Shown: positions 5,994-6,869 of the stretch, in pieces
Layout: each line of letters starts with the position of its first letter
Position numbering within the stretch: the first letter of the stretch is position 1
DNA from: Halanaerobiales bacterium
Lineage (GTDB): Bacteria > Bacillota_F > Halanaerobiia > Halanaerobiales > DTU029
Direction of reading: 5' to 3'
Length of the DNA stretch: 6,869 nt
NCBI GenBank assembly: GCA_016278415.1
Contig: JADQBV010000350.1
Span: forward strand, 1 to 6,869
The notes under the pieces: model-generated
Told to the model about the DNA's origin: nothing
What the model saw: the letters and a program-made list of their open reading frames with translations, nothing else
The model's database searches: none
Position numbers and translations under genes: made by a program

Positions 5994-6062
5994 CCTCATA
6001 GTCAAATAGTTTACGGCTATCTGGTAGAAACTTGTGAACCCTATTATCACAAATATACGAGG
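5994..6062 (-). promoter_or_regulatory. Purine riboswitch aptamer, guanine class
   Basis: All parts of the purine aptamer are visible on the minus strand. P1 is CCTCGTA/TATGAGG (6062-6056 with 6000-5994). P2 is TTGTGA/TCACAA (6052-6047 with 6037-6032) with loop TAATAGGGT. The core J2/3 reads GTTTCTACC (6031-6023). P3 is AGATAG/CTATTT (6022-6017 with 6009-6004) with loop CCGTAAA. L2 has the GG and L3 the CC needed for the loop-loop contact. J3/1 reads GACTA with C at 6001 in the ligand-pairing place, which specifies guanine/hypoxanthine; a U would specify adenine. It begins about 13 nt after the predicted transcription start. Guanine-class aptamers normally repress. Confidence 0.96.
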
Positions 6063-6081
6063 CTATTTATATGTCACCTTT

Positions 6082-6110
6082 ATTATACGAAATCCGCAGG
6101 GGAATGTCAA
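6082..6110 (-). promoter_or_regulatory. Consensus SigA-type promoter of the riboswitch-permease unit
   Basis: TTGACA (6110-6105) and TATAAT (6087-6082) match consensus exactly with a 17-bp spacer on the minus strand. Start of transcription is expected near 6075, just upstream of the guanine aptamer. It lies 52 bp past the regulator stop codon, so the permease need not be cotranscribed with that gene. No GC-rich terminator separates the two; only a weak A6/T6 hairpin surrounds GGTCG next to the -35 box. Confidence 0.93.
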
Positions 6111-6162
6111 CAAAAAACGACCTTTTTTATACTTTATTTTTATAATACTATATTATGCTCTT

Positions 6163-6843
6163 TCAAATAACCAGTTCACCAGCAAACTCTACCTTTGTTA
6201 AGTCAGCCCTAATATACATACGTTCCATACCAATAGGAATCTTATTTAATAGTACTATTCTCGTACTCATCATAACACTATCAACTTCCTGGAAGTATTT
6301 TCTTATAACATCAGTAGGGCTTTCAATAGTAATAGTATTAGTCATGAATTGCAAATTGTTTATTCCTTTTCTTCCTAGTAAATCATATACAGATTCAAGG
6401 TTTTCTAATCTGTCTTTATTAATCTCCCTATCCATATAAGTAATTAGTTCATGAATGCAGTACGGCTTTTTATCTACAGATTGAACCTGATATATTTTTA
6501 TTAACTCATCTTCGTCATGAAAACGTTCGATATCTTGAAAATGATTTTCATCGACCTTTTCAATTTCAATAATACCACTATCAAGATTATTAAAACTGTA
6601 TTCCTCTCTTAAACTTACTTTTGCCTGTAACTTATCATGTTCATTATTTTTTAGTCTTTTTTCCATATTCCTGGCATACTTTTCTCTTAATTTCATCAAT
6701 GATATATTTGCTTCTGATAATATTGTCCTTACATATCTCGGTGTTGTTTGAACATACTCTGCAATGTCACTAATCTTTAAAAACGGGTCACTCTGTGCAA
6801 AATTAATAATTTGTTCTTTCTTTGTTAATTCATCGATAGCCAT
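6163..6843 (-). CDS. HTH transcriptional regulator with UTRA-like C-terminal domain
   Basis: A complete 226-residue cytoplasmic protein. Residues about 8-57 form a DNA-binding helix-turn-helix region, with LKISDIAEYVQTTPRYVRTIL (22-42) as the turn and recognition helix. A charged linker (about 51-80) follows. The remainder, about 85-222, has the pattern of a UTRA/chorismate-lyase-like ligand domain of HutC-type GntR regulators: an IEKV start, IYQVQSVDKKPYCIHELITYM in the middle and a closing NKIPIGMERMYIRADL stretch near residues 200-215. The N-terminus is not a clear GntR winged helix, so the family is a variant. The ATG at 6843 is supported by GAGGGGGG (6858-6851) 7 nt away; its promoter lies outside the window. 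Effector and targets are unknown. Control of the neighbouring permease is possible, but that gene already has riboswitches, and no operator is evident. Confidence 0.72.
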   Translation of the reverse strand: MAIDELTKKEQIINFAQSDPFLKISDIAEYVQTTPRYVRTILSEANISLMKLREKYARNMEKRLKNNEHDKLQAKVSLREEYSFNNLDSGIIEIEKVDENHFQDIERFHDEDELIKIYQVQSVDKKPYCIHELITYMDREINKDRLENLESVYDLLGRKGINNLQFMTNTITIESPTDVIRKYFQEVDSVMMSTRIVLLNKIPIGMERMYIRADLTKVEFAGELVI

Positions 6844-6869
6844 AGCTAATCCCCCCTCAAATAATTGGA

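Noticed and set aside
5994..6062. Adenine-specific reading of the purine riboswitch
   Set aside because: The ligand-pairing base at 6001 is C on the minus strand, as in guanine aptamers; adenine aptamers carry U there.
5985..6439. Plus-strand open frames 5985-6170 and 6155-6439
   Set aside because: The first crosses the guanine aptamer and its promoter in antisense; the second is antisense to the HTH/UTRA regulator. Neither has recognisable protein features.

Overview
The window is AT-rich, and every protein gene I can support lies on the minus strand. The codon use, strong Shine-Dalgarno sequences, textbook SigA-type promoters (two perfect TTGACA-17-TATAAT boxes) and riboswitch-controlled purine permease point to a low-GC Bacillota (Firmicutes), probably a clostridial or halanaerobial lineage. 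No gene here fixes the genus.

Reading in the direction of transcription (high to low coordinates): 6843-6163 encodes a small helix-turn-helix regulator with a UTRA-like C-terminal ligand domain. A consensus promoter (6110-6082) then starts a roughly 280-nt leader holding a guanine-type purine riboswitch aptamer (6062-5994). Directly behind it lies a second structured element with the sequence signature of the ykkC family (5990-5884), whose 3' side doubles as the left arm of a strong intrinsic terminator (5903-5844). This leader precedes an AzgA/PbuG-type NCS2 purine permease (5796-4498). The layout matches the reported tandem guanine-PRPP riboswitches, so the permease is probably turned off by guanine or hypoxanthine and on by the second ligand, most likely PRPP. 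That would make sense because purine salvage consumes PRPP.

After a hairpin terminator (4424-4396) a second consensus promoter (4296-4268) starts another leader of about 430 nt. It contains an 18-bp AT palindrome, a 35-codon small ORF (4204-4097), two near-identical tandem terminators (4034-4006 and 3964-3932) and a 23-codon small ORF (3883-3812) that overlaps the start of the first GNAT gene. This looks like a transcription-attenuation leader, although a stand-alone small-ORF or small-RNA gene ending in a double terminator is the alternative.

The leader feeds a tight run of three GNAT N-acetyltransferase genes (3834-3364, 3288-2824 and 2776 to the window edge). The third is unusual: a normal N-terminal GNAT domain of about 157 residues is followed by at least 770 more residues of unrecognised, probably beta-rich sequence, and the frame stays open through position 1. 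There is no mobile element, CRISPR array, rRNA or tRNA that I can see. The gene-free stretches over 300 bases (3835-4497 and 5797-6162) are filled by the regulatory elements listed; only about 4300-4395 shows nothing recognisable.
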